64,000 bases of DNA from Reyranella massiliensis 521 (lineage in GTDB: Bacteria; Pseudomonadota; Alphaproteobacteria; Reyranellales; Reyranellaceae): contig CAMARK010000011.1 in assembly GCA_945860205.1 (NCBI GenBank), forward strand, positions 1 to 64,000. The letters are read 5' to 3'. Of the stretch, positions 32,380-41,084 are shown one piece after another (position 1 is the first letter of the stretch; every line of letters starts with the position of its first letter). A program made the position numbers and the translations under genes. The notes under the pieces are model-generated. The model did not search any database and was not told where the DNA came from. It saw only the letters and a program-made list of their open reading frames with translations.

Positions 32380-32877
32380 TCAGCCCAGCGGATTGGCGAG
32401 GTCGATGCCGTAGGTCTTGGCGTTGCGCGCCATGTAGGCGTCGCGCGGTGCTACCGGCTCGCCGCGCAAGGCTGCGGCCACCATGTCGAGATAGGTGTGC
32501 CATCCCATGGCGTTCAGCTTCACGAAACGCTCGAGCACGGGAAGATGGGTGAGGGTGAGCGCGGCATCGTCGCCTGCGGGTTTCAGGTCCAGGGCCAGGT
32601 AGGATTCGGGGTAGGGCGAGACCTCGTCGCCGGGATTGAACACGTTCCAGCTATAGGAGAGCCGCTGATACGGCAGGCACTGCGTGACGGTTCCGCGGAT
32701 GTGGCCGCCCATCAGTTCGACGGCGCCGCCGACCTTGGGCTCGATGCGGCCCTCGCCATACCAGCCCGGCAGCAGAGCCGCCTCGGTCAGCACCCGCCAG
32801 GCGTTCTCGACCGGGCCGGTCAGCAGGCGCTCGAAGCGCACCATATGTGCATGGGTGAATTGCGCATCTTCGCTCAT
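32380..32877 (-). CDS. SRPBCC/AHSA1-like domain protein
   Basis: 165 residues. VENAWRVLTEAALLPGWYGEG and GTVTQCLPYQRLSYSWN are the first helix and central strands of the START/Bet v1-like AHSA1 fold, and LTLTHLPVLERF and MGWHTYLDMVAAALRGEP close it. Such proteins bind hydrophobic ligands or assist ArsR-type regulators; no ArsR gene is adjacent, so the ligand is unknown. It diverges from the transglutaminase-like gene by 36 bases. Confidence 0.83.
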   Translation of the reverse strand: MSEDAQFTHAHMVRFERLLTGPVENAWRVLTEAALLPGWYGEGRIEPKVGGAVELMGGHIRGTVTQCLPYQRLSYSWNVFNPGDEVSPYPESYLALDLKPAGDDAALTLTHLPVLERFVKLNAMGWHTYLDMVAAALRGEPVAPRDAYMARNAKTYGIDLANPLG

Positions 32878-32913
32878 GGACTTTCCCGTCTCTTGCAGTA
32901 AAGAACGCCCGGC

Positions 32914-33654
32914 ATGGATTACGATTCCTTCAGGACGCCGGACGATGCCATCGTGCGCGACGGCGCCGATTTCGAGGCTTACAGGCGGCCGGGCGACCTG
33001 ATCGACTCAGAGCACCCCAAAATCGTGGCCTATGCAAGGCGCGTGGCGGGTGAAGGCTCAGACCGCGAGCGGGCGCTGAAGCTCTACTACGCGGTGCGCG
33101 ACGACCTCCGCTACGATCCCTACAACACGCCGATGAAGCGCGAGGCCTACCGCGCCAGCACGACGCTGGCGGCGGGGCACGGCTATTGCGTCAACAAGGC
33201 GGGAGTCATGGCTGCCGTCTGCCGGGCCGCCGGTCTCCCGGCCCGCGTCGGCTACGCCGATGTGCGCAACCACATGACGACGCAGCGGCTGGCCGAGCTG
33301 ATGGGCAGCGATGTGTTCTTCTATCATGGCTACACCGACGTCTGGCTGGACGGGCGTTGGGTCAAGGCGACACCGGCCTTCAACAAGGAACTCACGGAGC
33401 GCTTTGGGCTGAAGCCGCTCGATTGGGACGCGGTGGGCGATTCGATCTATCACCCGTTCGACCTCGGCGGCCGGCGTCACATGGAATATCTCGCCTACCG
33501 CGGCGTCTTCGCCGACATACCGTTCGACGAGATCCGCGGCGCGTTTCGCCATTACTACCCGCGCATGACGCGGGAGCAGGAGCAGATGCCGCTCGGTGGA
33601 GATTTTGGCGCCGAGGGTGCTGCGGAAGCGAAACCCCAAGTGCCGTCCAAGTGA
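32914..33654 (+). CDS. Transglutaminase-like cysteine peptidase-fold protein
   Basis: 246 residues, no signal peptide. Cys92 (GHGYCVNKAGVM) and His138 (FFYHGYTDVWLDGRW) form the catalytic pair; the usual Asp strand reads KATPAFN, so the third residue is probably Asn or is supplied elsewhere. Known members act as cytoplasmic peptidases or amidases. Its TGA overlaps the GTG start of the exporter gene by 3 bases, indicating that the two are expressed together. Confidence 0.83.
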   Translation: MDYDSFRTPDDAIVRDGADFEAYRRPGDLIDSEHPKIVAYARRVAGEGSDRERALKLYYAVRDDLRYDPYNTPMKREAYRASTTLAAGHGYCVNKAGVMAAVCRAAGLPARVGYADVRNHMTTQRLAELMGSDVFFYHGYTDVWLDGRWVKATPAFNKELTERFGLKPLDWDAVGDSIYHPFDLGGRRHMEYLAYRGVFADIPFDEIRGAFRHYYPRMTREQEQMPLGGDFGAEGAAEAKPQVPSK

Positions 33655-34865
33655 CGCTGACGCCACGGTCCACCGCCTACATTGCCCTGCTGGTGGCGTT
33701 GGGCAGCTTCGGGCCGCTCACCATGAGCATCTACACGCCGGTGATGCCGTCGGTCGGCCATGACCTCCTCACGACTCCCGACAGCGTAAAGCTCACGCTC
33801 ACCACCTACATGCTGGGCTTCGCGGTCGGCCAGCTCTTCTACGGCCCGCTCAGCGACCGCTACGGCCGCCGCCCGGTGCTGATCGGCGGATTGCTGTTCT
33901 TCACCGCGACGACCTTCGCCTGCTCCTTCGCCTCGTCGATCGGCGACCTGATCGTGCTGCGCATCCTGCAGGGGCTGGGCGCCGCTTCCGGATCGGTGCT
34001 GGGGCGCGCGCTGACGCGCGACGCCTACACTTTTAAGGAAATGCCGCTGGTCATGAGCTGGATCTCGCTCGGACAGAACATCGCGCCGTCGCTGGCGCCG
34101 ACGGTCGGCGGCTTCCTCGGCGAGTGGTTCAGCTGGCGGGCGACCTTCTGGTTCGTGGGCGGCTTCGGCACGATCCTGCTCGTGGTTGCCACGTTCGGCC
34201 TCGGCGAGACCAACAAGTACCGCAGCGATCGCATCGACCTCGGCAGTCTGCTGCGCGGCTCCGGCGAGATGCTGCGCGATCGCCGCTTCCTCGGCCACAT
34301 CCTGCCGCTGGGCTTCGCCTTCGCGCTGAACTTCGGCATGCTGGCGGGCGTGCCCTTCATCCTGCAGGAGAGCCTGGGCTTCTCGCCCAAGGAATTCGGC
34401 CTGATCGTGCTGCTGTCGGTCGGCGGATTCACCGCCGGCACCTTCGTCAACAACCGGCTGGTCGGCCGCGTGGCGCCAACGACCGTCATCCGCTTCTCGG
34501 GTTGGTTCCACATCGCGGCATTGGTCGTCATGGCCGCGCTTTCGCTGTCGGAAATCGTCACCTGGTGGGCGATCATCGGCCCGCACATGCTGTTGAGCTT
34601 TGGCACCGGCTTGATGGTGGCCAACGCCAATGCCGGCGCCGTCGGCATGTATCCCAAGCTGGCCGGCACCGCCTCGTCGCTGGCCGGCCTCGCGCAGATG
34701 GGCATGGGCGCCATGGGCACGGTCACGGTCGCGATCCTGTCGGTGATCGGCAGTCGCTACATCGCCATGCCGCTGGTGATCGGGCTCGCGCCGTTTGCGA
34801 TCGCCACGGTGCTGAGCGCGCGGCTGTTGCGTCCGGGCACCGGTGCCCCGAAACTGGACTCGTAA
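33651..34865 (+). CDS. Bcr/CflA-type multidrug MFS exporter
   Basis: 404 residues, twelve spans. SIYTPVMPSVGHDL, GQLFYGPLSDRYGRRPVLIGG and RILQGLGAASGSVLGRALTRD are Bcr/CflA hallmarks (drug:H+ antiport, purine or sulfonamide efflux). The start is GTG at 33651, whose GTGA overlaps the preceding stop; no ATG fits. Coupling to a transglutaminase-like gene is unusual and might indicate export of a product of that enzyme. Confidence 0.86.
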   Translation: MTLTPRSTAYIALLVALGSFGPLTMSIYTPVMPSVGHDLLTTPDSVKLTLTTYMLGFAVGQLFYGPLSDRYGRRPVLIGGLLFFTATTFACSFASSIGDLIVLRILQGLGAASGSVLGRALTRDAYTFKEMPLVMSWISLGQNIAPSLAPTVGGFLGEWFSWRATFWFVGGFGTILLVVATFGLGETNKYRSDRIDLGSLLRGSGEMLRDRRFLGHILPLGFAFALNFGMLAGVPFILQESLGFSPKEFGLIVLLSVGGFTAGTFVNNRLVGRVAPTTVIRFSGWFHIAALVVMAALSLSEIVTWWAIIGPHMLLSFGTGLMVANANAGAVGMYPKLAGTASSLAGLAQMGMGAMGTVTVAILSVIGSRYIAMPLVIGLAPFAIATVLSARLLRPGTGAPKLDS

Positions 34866-34880
34866 AGTAGGGAGAAGACG

Positions 34881-35804
34881 ATGACGAACATGCTGAAGGA
34901 CAAGGTCGTGCTGGTGACCGGCGCGGGCGGCGGCATCGGCCGCGAGATGGCGCTGCTGGCGGCCCGCGAGGGCGCCAAGGTGGTGGTCAACGACCTGGGT
35001 GGCGCGGTCGACGGCGAAGGCGGTGGCAGCACGACGCCGGCGCAGAAGGTCTGCGACGAGATCGCCGCGTTTGGCGGCAAGGCCGTCCCCAACGGCGACA
35101 GCGTCACCGATCCGGCCGGCGCCGAGCGCATGGTCAAGGCCGCGGTCGAGAATTTCGGCAAGATCGACGGCGTTATCAACAACGCCGGCATCCTGCGCGA
35201 CCGCATCTTCCATCGCATGAGCCACATGGACTGGAAGATGGTGATCGACGTCCATCTGAACGGCGCCTTCAACGTCAGCCGCGCCGCCGCCAACTACTTC
35301 AAGGAACAGAAGTCGGGCGCCTTCGTGCATTTCACCTCGACGTCAGGCCTTGTCGGCAATTTCGGCCAGGCGAATTACTCGGCGGCCAAGATGGGCATCA
35401 TTGGCCTGTCGCGCTCCATCGCCCTCGACATGGCGGCGTTCAACGTCCGCTCCAACTGCATCTCGCCGTTTGCCTGGACGCGCATGATCGGCACCATCCC
35501 CGCCGATAGCGATGCGCAGAAGGCACGCCTGGAGCGCTCCAAGAAGATGACCCCGGCCAAGATCGCGCCGATGGCGGTGTTCCTGCTGTCGGATGCCGCC
35601 CATGCCGCCGGCGTCAGCTCGCAGATCTTCGGCGGGCGCATGAACGAGATCATGCTGTTCAACGCCAACCGTCCGGTGCGCTCGGTGCACATGTCGGAAG
35701 GCTGGACGCTGGAGGCGATCGACGAGATCGCCGTGCCGGCGATGAAGCCCTACTTCACCGACCTCAAGCGCTCGCCCGAGTACTTCACGTGGGATCCGAT
35801 CTGA
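34881..35804 (+). CDS. SDR, MFE-2/HSD17B4-like 3-hydroxyacyl-CoA dehydrogenase type
   Basis: 307 residues. TGAGGGIG (13-20), VNDLGGAVDGEGGG (the long beta2 loop of the peroxisomal multifunctional-enzyme dehydrogenase unit), NNAG (100-103), Ser155, Tyr166 and Lys170 in YSAAK, and the extended C-terminus with EIMLFNANRPVRSVHMSEGW. NAD(H) is favoured by Asp38. The likely reaction is oxidation of a (3R)-hydroxyacyl-CoA. AGTAGGGAG precedes the ATG. Its TGA overlaps the peptidase ATG by one base. Confidence 0.87.
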   Translation: MTNMLKDKVVLVTGAGGGIGREMALLAAREGAKVVVNDLGGAVDGEGGGSTTPAQKVCDEIAAFGGKAVPNGDSVTDPAGAERMVKAAVENFGKIDGVINNAGILRDRIFHRMSHMDWKMVIDVHLNGAFNVSRAAANYFKEQKSGAFVHFTSTSGLVGNFGQANYSAAKMGIIGLSRSIALDMAAFNVRSNCISPFAWTRMIGTIPADSDAQKARLERSKKMTPAKIAPMAVFLLSDAAHAAGVSSQIFGGRMNEIMLFNANRPVRSVHMSEGWTLEAIDEIAVPAMKPYFTDLKRSPEYFTWDPI

Positions 35805-36967
35805 TGGCTGTCGACAAGACGAAGAACGAACCGAGGATCGATGCCGATGAATTGTTGGGCGGCATCGTCGAATGGGTGTCGATCGAAAGCCCGAGCCATG
35901 ATGCGAAGTCGGTCAACAAGGTCGTCGATCATGTCGAGGGCCAATTCCGCGATCTTGGGCTGAAGCTCGAGCGCACGCCCGGCGTCGATGGCTTCGGCGA
36001 CATCCTGGAGTGCAAGACGCAGCCGGGCTGGAATGAGGGGGGCGAGGGCAAGGGCATCCTGGTGCTGGCCCATCTCGACACCGTGCATCCCATCGGCATG
36101 ATCGAGAAGGAGCTGAAGGTGCGTCGCGAAGGCGACAGCATCTTTGGGCCCGGCATCTACGACATGAAGGCCGGCGGCTACATCGCCTACTATGCGCTGC
36201 GTCATCTGATCCGCCAGGGTAAGAAGACCAAGCTGCCCGTGACGTTCATGTTCATCCCCGAGGAAGAGGTCGGCAGCCCGACCTCGCGCGCGCGCATCGA
36301 GGAAGCGGCCAGGGGCCACAAATACGCGCTGGTGATGGAGCCGGGCCGCGACGGCGACAAGGTCGTGACCTCGCGCAAGGGCGTCGGCCGCTTCACGCTT
36401 ACCGTGAAGGGCAAGGCGGCACATGCCGGCGTGCGCCACCAGGACGGCCGCAGCGCCATCCTCGAGATGGCCAAGCAGATCCTGCGCATCGAGGGCAAAA
36501 CCGACTATGCCCGCGGCATCACCTGCAATGTCGGCCAGATCAAGGGCGGCAGCGGCGTGAACGTGACGCCGGCGGAATGCGTGATCGAGGTCGATCTGCG
36601 CGTACCCAACATGGCGCTGGCCGAGGAGATGACCCACTGGTTCCTCGGCCTCGAGCCGATCGGCCACGAAGTCACGCTCACGGTCGACGGTGGCATGAAC
36701 CGGCCGCCCTACCAGAAGGACGCCGGCATTACCGACCTCTTCGGCAAGGCGCAGGCGATCTATCGCGAGATCGGCAAGGAGCTGGCCGACGTGCCGCTCA
36801 CCGGCGGCGGCAGCGACGGCAACTTTACCGCCGCGCTCGGCATCCCGACGCTCGACGGGCTGGGTGCCGACGGCAAGGGCGCGCACGCCATCGACGAGCA
36901 GATCTATTACTCGTCGCTGGTGCCGCGCACTTATCTCTGCGCGCGCCTGCTGGAGACACTCGACTGA
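35804..36967 (+). CDS. M20-family metallopeptidase (carboxypeptidase G2-like)
   Basis: 387 residues. Metal ligands: His in LAHLDTVHP, bridging Asp in GIYDMKAGG, Glu-Glu in FIPEEEVGS, and a C-terminal His in GAHAIDEQI. The dimerisation domain begins at GKAAHAGVRHQDGRSA. Relatives (CPG2, ArgE, DapE) cut off terminal Glu or acyl groups; the substrate here is open. The ATG follows a TGATG junction. Another TGATG at its 3' end couples it to the damaged transferase gene. Confidence 0.87.
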   Translation: MAVDKTKNEPRIDADELLGGIVEWVSIESPSHDAKSVNKVVDHVEGQFRDLGLKLERTPGVDGFGDILECKTQPGWNEGGEGKGILVLAHLDTVHPIGMIEKELKVRREGDSIFGPGIYDMKAGGYIAYYALRHLIRQGKKTKLPVTFMFIPEEEVGSPTSRARIEEAARGHKYALVMEPGRDGDKVVTSRKGVGRFTLTVKGKAAHAGVRHQDGRSAILEMAKQILRIEGKTDYARGITCNVGQIKGGSGVNVTPAECVIEVDLRVPNMALAEEMTHWFLGLEPIGHEVTLTVDGGMNRPPYQKDAGITDLFGKAQAIYREIGKELADVPLTGGGSDGNFTAALGIPTLDGLGADGKGAHAIDEQIYYSSLVPRTYLCARLLETLD

Positions 36968-37587
36968 TGGCCACGCTCTACCACGTCCCCACCTCGCGCT
37001 CGTTGCGCGTGCTGTGAACGCTGGAAGAGATCGGAGCGACGGTCGAAGTGAAGTCGCTGGGCGTTCGGCCGCGGCTGCACGAGGCCGAGTATCTCTCGGT
37101 CAACCCGGCCGGTACGCTGCCTGCCCTGATCGACGGCGACCGGACGATCTACGAGTCGCTGGCAATTTGCGAATATCTGGCGGCCCGGCATGGCTCCGAC
37201 CTGGTCGTGGCGCCGGGCGAACCGGAACGGCCGGAATACCTGCAATGGCTGCTGTACGGCGAGGCGACGCTGCAGGCGCCGCTCTCGGCGATGGCGCGCG
37301 TCGGCCGCATCCGGAACAAGACGCCGGAGATGCAGGCCGGCATCGACGCCGTGCTGTCCGACTCCCGCCATTCGCTCTCGATGCGGCTCAAGCTGCTCGA
37401 GCAACGGCTGGAAGGTCGCGACTTCCTGGTGGCCGGGCGGATGACGCTCGCCGACATCTCGGTCGGCTATCCGCTTTTCAACTTGGGAAAGCGGGACTTC
37501 GCCTCGCTGCTCGGTTCCCGCGCCGCGGCTTATCGTGAGCGCCTGCTTGCGCGCCCGGCATTCCAGTGCGCCGTGGCGATTCGCTGA
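36967..37587 (+). pseudogene. Glutathione transferase interrupted by an in-frame TGA at codon 17
   Basis: Read through, the frame encodes about 205 residues of a bacterial GST: MATLYHVPTSRSLRVL, stop, TLEEIGATVEV, then NPAGTLPALIDGD and YESLAICEYLAARHG for glutathione binding, and an all-helical C-terminal domain. TGA at 37015-37017 stands exactly where relatives have Trp (RVLWTLEE), so a single TGG-to-TGA change explains it. The rest of the frame is intact and coding-like, which suggests a recent lesion or a sequence error. A restart at GTG 37048 would lose the glutathione-site residues. The start has TGATG coupling to the peptidase gene. Confidence 0.82.
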
Positions 37588-37593
37588 CCTCGT

Positions 37594-38340
37594 CTAGCCG
37601 AGTTGAGTTTCGACCGCGCGTGCGGCGTCCTGCATGTCATGCGCCAGGGCGACCGAGGCCGCGCGGTCGAGTTGGCTCGAGATGCCGACCGAAACGATCG
37701 TCTGTGCGATCGTGCCGGCGACGTTTAGCACCGGCACGGCCACGACGGTGACGCCGGCGATGTAGTTGCCGCGGTCGATGCTGAAACCCTGGCGGCGCGC
37801 CGTCTCGACTTCCTTGCGCCAGGCCGCGTAGGTCGGTGCGTTGTGCCAGCGCAGCGCGCGGAAGCGCTTGTCGATCTCCGCCTGGGGCTGGCCGCTGAAG
37901 GCCGCGACGCAGCGGCCGGTGGCGCTGATTAACGCCGGGAAGCGGCTGCCGATGTCGACATGGAGGCGGACCGGCGCCTGGGTCTGCGAGAGCGCCACCA
38001 CGATCATGTGCTCGAGGTTGGGCAGCTCGACGCCGATCGCGGTGACGGGATAGCGCCTCGACAGCGCGTCGATGTGCGGCTGCACCAGGGTGGGGAAGTC
38101 GCTGTTGTCGAGCGCGGTGCGCGCCAGTGAAAGCGCCCCCATTCCCAGGCTGTACTGCTTGGCGGTATCGACCTTGACCAGTTCCTCGGCCACCAGCACG
38201 CGCAAAATGTGCAGGCTGGTGCTCGGCACCAGGCCCAGCGCCTGTGAGATCGCCTTCATGCCCAGCGGCGTTTTATGGCGGCCAAGCAGGCGGAGGATTG
38301 CGACGGCGCGGGTGACGGCAGGAACGGCGCGAACGGTCAT
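37594..38340 (-). CDS. IclR-family transcription regulator
   Basis: 248 residues: winged helix at 1-70 (RAVAILRLLGRHKTPLGMKA; GLVPSTSLHILRVLVAEEL), then the GAF-like IclR effector domain (VALSQTQAPVRLHVDIGSRFP; SATGRCVAAFSG; GVTVVAVPVLN). It diverges by 66 bases from the CoA ligase - MaoC-like - Bug operon and is likely its regulator, responding to the imported acid or its CoA ester. Confidence 0.9.
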   Translation of the reverse strand: MTVRAVPAVTRAVAILRLLGRHKTPLGMKAISQALGLVPSTSLHILRVLVAEELVKVDTAKQYSLGMGALSLARTALDNSDFPTLVQPHIDALSRRYPVTAIGVELPNLEHMIVVALSQTQAPVRLHVDIGSRFPALISATGRCVAAFSGQPQAEIDKRFRALRWHNAPTYAAWRKEVETARRQGFSIDRGNYIAGVTVVAVPVLNVAGTIAQTIVSVGISSQLDRAASVALAHDMQDAARAVETQLG

Positions 38341-38406
38341 GTTTGTCTATATACAACTATAGAATCCTCTGTACAACAAACCGCGTCTGGTCGAACGTCG
38401 CCGGCG
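38341..38406. promoter_or_regulatory. A+T-rich divergent promoter/operator between iclR-like and CoA ligase genes
   Basis: The 66-base spacer starts with an A+T-rich tract unlike its surroundings. CTATA-N6-TATAG (38347-38362) is a small palindrome, and TGTACA at about 38370 is a second. IclR dimers bind sites of this size between divergent genes. The exact site is not resolved. Confidence 0.45.
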
Positions 38407-39924
38407 ATGACCCGCCTCACGGCCTATACGAGCTATGCCGACGCCCAGGCGCATTTCTCCAGCGCGAAGCTCTGGGAGCTTTTCGATGGCGACCGCGAGC
38501 GCCTGAACATCGCGCATGAGTGCATCGACAGGCATGTCGCCTCGGACCCGGGGGGCGACAGGACTGCCGTCATCGTCGTCAAGGCGGGCGGCGGCGAGGA
38601 CATGCTGAGCTTCCGCCAGATCAGTGAGGACTCCTCGCGCTTTGCCCATTGGCTGATCGGGAAGGGCGTTGTTGCCGGCGACCGGGTCGCCGTCAAGCTC
38701 GAGCCGTCGCGTGCGTTTTACGCCGCGGTGTTCGGCGCCATCAAGGCAGGCGCGATTGCCGTGCCGCTGTTCACGCTGTTCGGACCGGATGGCGTCAGGT
38801 TGCGCGTCGAGGACTGCAAACCGAAGCTCTTGATCGAGGATGACCGGTTCCTGAAGGAACTCGGCGCCTTCTCTCCTTCCTTCATGCCGAGCACCCGCGC
38901 CGACGATCTGGCGATCTTCCAGTACACCTCGGGCACCACACGCGCGCTGCCAGAGGCGGTGAAGCACACGCATCGTGCCGTCGTCACCTTGATGGTCGCG
39001 GCGCTCTACGGTACGGGCTTGCGGCCGGGCGACCGCTTCATCTGCCCGTCGTCACCGGCCTGGGGTCATGGCCTGTGGCACGGCACGCTGGCGCCGCTCG
39101 CGCTCGGCCTGACGATCGGCTGCTATGCCGGCAAGTTCGATGCCGAGCGGCTGCTGAAGGCGCTGCAGGATCACCGCTTCACCAACATCTCGGCGGCAGC
39201 GACGCACTACCGCATGATGCGCGTGTCGGGGGCCGCGCCGCGCTACCGTTACTCGATCGACAAGCTTTCCTTCACCGGTGAGCCGATCGACAGCGAGACG
39301 TCGGCATTTTGCGAGACGACGTTCGGCCGGCCGGTCTGCAGCATGTACGGCACGACCGAGATCGGCGTCATCCTGGTGAGCTATCCGGGTGCGGCGGATT
39401 TCGTCGTGAAGCCAGGCTCGCTCGGCAAGCCTATCCCGGGCGGCAAGGTCGAGGTCCACGACTCCGAGGGCAAACCATGTCCGCCCGGCGTGATGGGCGA
39501 GATGAAGGTGTGGCGGCGGGGCGGCTGGATCGCGACCAAGGATCTCGGCCGCACCGACGACGACGGCTATTTCTTCCATGGCGGCCGCGCCGACGACGTC
39601 ATCATCTCCGCCGGCTGGACCATGAGCGCCATCGAGATCGAGGACGCCGTGCTGAAGCACCCCGACGTGCGCGAGGTGGGCGCCATCGGCGTGCCCGATG
39701 CGCTTCGTGGACAGGTCGTGAAGGCCTTCGTCGTCGCGCAACGCAGTGGCGACGCCGATTTTGCACGCGAGATCCAGGATCTGGTGCGCGAACGCCTCAG
39801 CCAGCACGAATATCCGCGCCTCGTCGAGTTCGTGGCCGAGCTGCCCAAGACACCGGCCGGCAAGGTCAATCGCAAGATTCTTCGCATCAAGGAAATGACA
39901 GGGGAAAAAGTCCATGTCGACTGA
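38407..39924 (+). CDS. AMP-dependent acyl-CoA synthetase with atypical P-loop
   Basis: 505 residues of the acetyl-CoA-synthetase-like (COG0365) branch. The fold motifs MYGTTEIG, DDGYFFHGGRADDVIISAGW and the C-terminal Lys in KTPAGKVNRK are present. The phosphate loop reads YTSGTTRALPEAVKHTH, where the usual Gly and Lys (SGTTGxPKGV) are replaced and one residue is inserted. This subgroup exists in alphaproteobacteria and may use another residue, so activity is likely but untested. First gene of the IclR-controlled operon; overlaps the dehydratase gene by 11 bases. Confidence 0.86.
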   Translation: MTRLTAYTSYADAQAHFSSAKLWELFDGDRERLNIAHECIDRHVASDPGGDRTAVIVVKAGGGEDMLSFRQISEDSSRFAHWLIGKGVVAGDRVAVKLEPSRAFYAAVFGAIKAGAIAVPLFTLFGPDGVRLRVEDCKPKLLIEDDRFLKELGAFSPSFMPSTRADDLAIFQYTSGTTRALPEAVKHTHRAVVTLMVAALYGTGLRPGDRFICPSSPAWGHGLWHGTLAPLALGLTIGCYAGKFDAERLLKALQDHRFTNISAAATHYRMMRVSGAAPRYRYSIDKLSFTGEPIDSETSAFCETTFGRPVCSMYGTTEIGVILVSYPGAADFVVKPGSLGKPIPGGKVEVHDSEGKPCPPGVMGEMKVWRRGGWIATKDLGRTDDDGYFFHGGRADDVIISAGWTMSAIEIEDAVLKHPDVREVGAIGVPDALRGQVVKAFVVAQRSGDADFAREIQDLVRERLSQHEYPRLVEFVAELPKTPAGKVNRKILRIKEMTGEKVHVD

Positions 39925-41056
39925 GACGATCGAACGCAACTTTCCGAAGATCACCGACGAGGGACTCGACGCGCTGCGGCAGCGAATCGGCGTGAAGATC
40001 GGCCAGACGGCCGAGCCGTGGTGCTATGAGGCGACGCGCGACAACATCCGCCACTACGCGCACGGCATCGGCGACGACAATCCGCTGTGGTGCGTGCCGG
40101 AATATGCGCGCAAGACGAAGTTCGGCGAGGTGGTTGCCCTGCCGAGCTTCCTGTTCGCCACCAGCCGGATCATCTCGGGCTATGTCGGCGGCCTGCCGGG
40201 CATCCATGCCATGTGGTCGGGCTCGGACTGGAACTGGCACAAGCCGGTAAACCGCAACGACGAGATCACGACCGAGGCGTGGCTGAAAGACCTGATCCTG
40301 CACGACACCAAGTTCGCCGGCCGGGCGGTGCAGCAGATCTATCACGTCGATTTCTTCAACCAGAAAGGCGAGCTGGTCGCCGACGCCGACAGCTGGTGCT
40401 TCCGCACCGAGCGCGATCACGCCCGCGAGAAGGGCACCAAGTACAAGGAGCTGCGTCAGAAGCCGGTGCGGCGCTACACCGACCAGGAATTGGCGGATGC
40501 CTACAAGCTCTATGCCGAGGAGAAGATCCGCGGCGCCGAGAAACGCTACTGGGAAGACGTCAAGGAAGGCGAGGCACTGCCCACGATGCTGAAGGGCCCG
40601 ATGACCGTGACGGGCTTCATCGCCTATGCCCAGGGCTGGGGCGGCCTCTACATCCGCGCCAACAAGATCGCCTGGAAACTGCAGGACGCCCATCCCGGCC
40701 TCGGCATCAAGAACCGCTTCGGCATTCCCGACTGCCCCGAGCGCGTGCACTGGGAAGAAGAGTTCGCGCATGAGGTCGGCGCGCCAGGTGCCTACGATTA
40801 CGGCCCTGAGCGCGCGTCGTGGCTCACCCATCAGTTGACCAACTGGATCGGCGACGACGGTTTCCTGCGCAAGGCGACCTGCAAGATCCGCCGCCACAAC
40901 CCGGCGGGCGACATCCTGTTCATCAAGGCCAAGGTGACACGCAAGTACGTGGAGGACGGCAGGCACCTGGTCGCCATCGAACAGGAGGCGCACCAGCAGG
41001 ATGGCGAATTGTCGATCCTTGGCACCGCCATCGTCGAGCTGCCCAGCCGCGGCTGA
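39914..41056 (+). CDS. MaoC/FAS1-like double-hotdog dehydratase
   Basis: 380 residues with two hotdog halves. The N-terminal half matches the MaoC N-terminal/FAS1-like dehydratase domain (IRHYAHGIGDDNPLWCVPEYA, PSFLFATSRI); the C-terminal half carries TVTGFIAYAQGWGG. The Asp and His of a hydratase active site are seen in GIGDDNPLW. It would hydrate or dehydrate an acyl-CoA produced by the upstream ligase. It overlaps the ligase gene by 11 bases and is followed by a Bug receptor 28 bases on. Confidence 0.82.
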   Translation: MSTETIERNFPKITDEGLDALRQRIGVKIGQTAEPWCYEATRDNIRHYAHGIGDDNPLWCVPEYARKTKFGEVVALPSFLFATSRIISGYVGGLPGIHAMWSGSDWNWHKPVNRNDEITTEAWLKDLILHDTKFAGRAVQQIYHVDFFNQKGELVADADSWCFRTERDHAREKGTKYKELRQKPVRRYTDQELADAYKLYAEEKIRGAEKRYWEDVKEGEALPTMLKGPMTVTGFIAYAQGWGGLYIRANKIAWKLQDAHPGLGIKNRFGIPDCPERVHWEEEFAHEVGAPGAYDYGPERASWLTHQLTNWIGDDGFLRKATCKIRRHNPAGDILFIKAKVTRKYVEDGRHLVAIEQEAHQQDGELSILGTAIVELPSRG

Positions 41057-41084
41057 CGACCACCGTTTCAAAGGGAGGAAAAAG

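Noticed and set aside
33555-35330. A 591-residue minus-strand open frame across the exporter and SDR
   Set aside because: It is low-complexity His/Gln/Arg/Asp-rich and antisense to two well-recognised genes.
37015-37017. TGA in the glutathione transferase as a selenocysteine codon
   Set aside because: Relatives have Trp there, not Ser or Cys; the catalytic residue is earlier (in PTSRS), and no downstream selenocysteine stem-loop is evident. All other genes use TGA as stop, so code change is excluded too.
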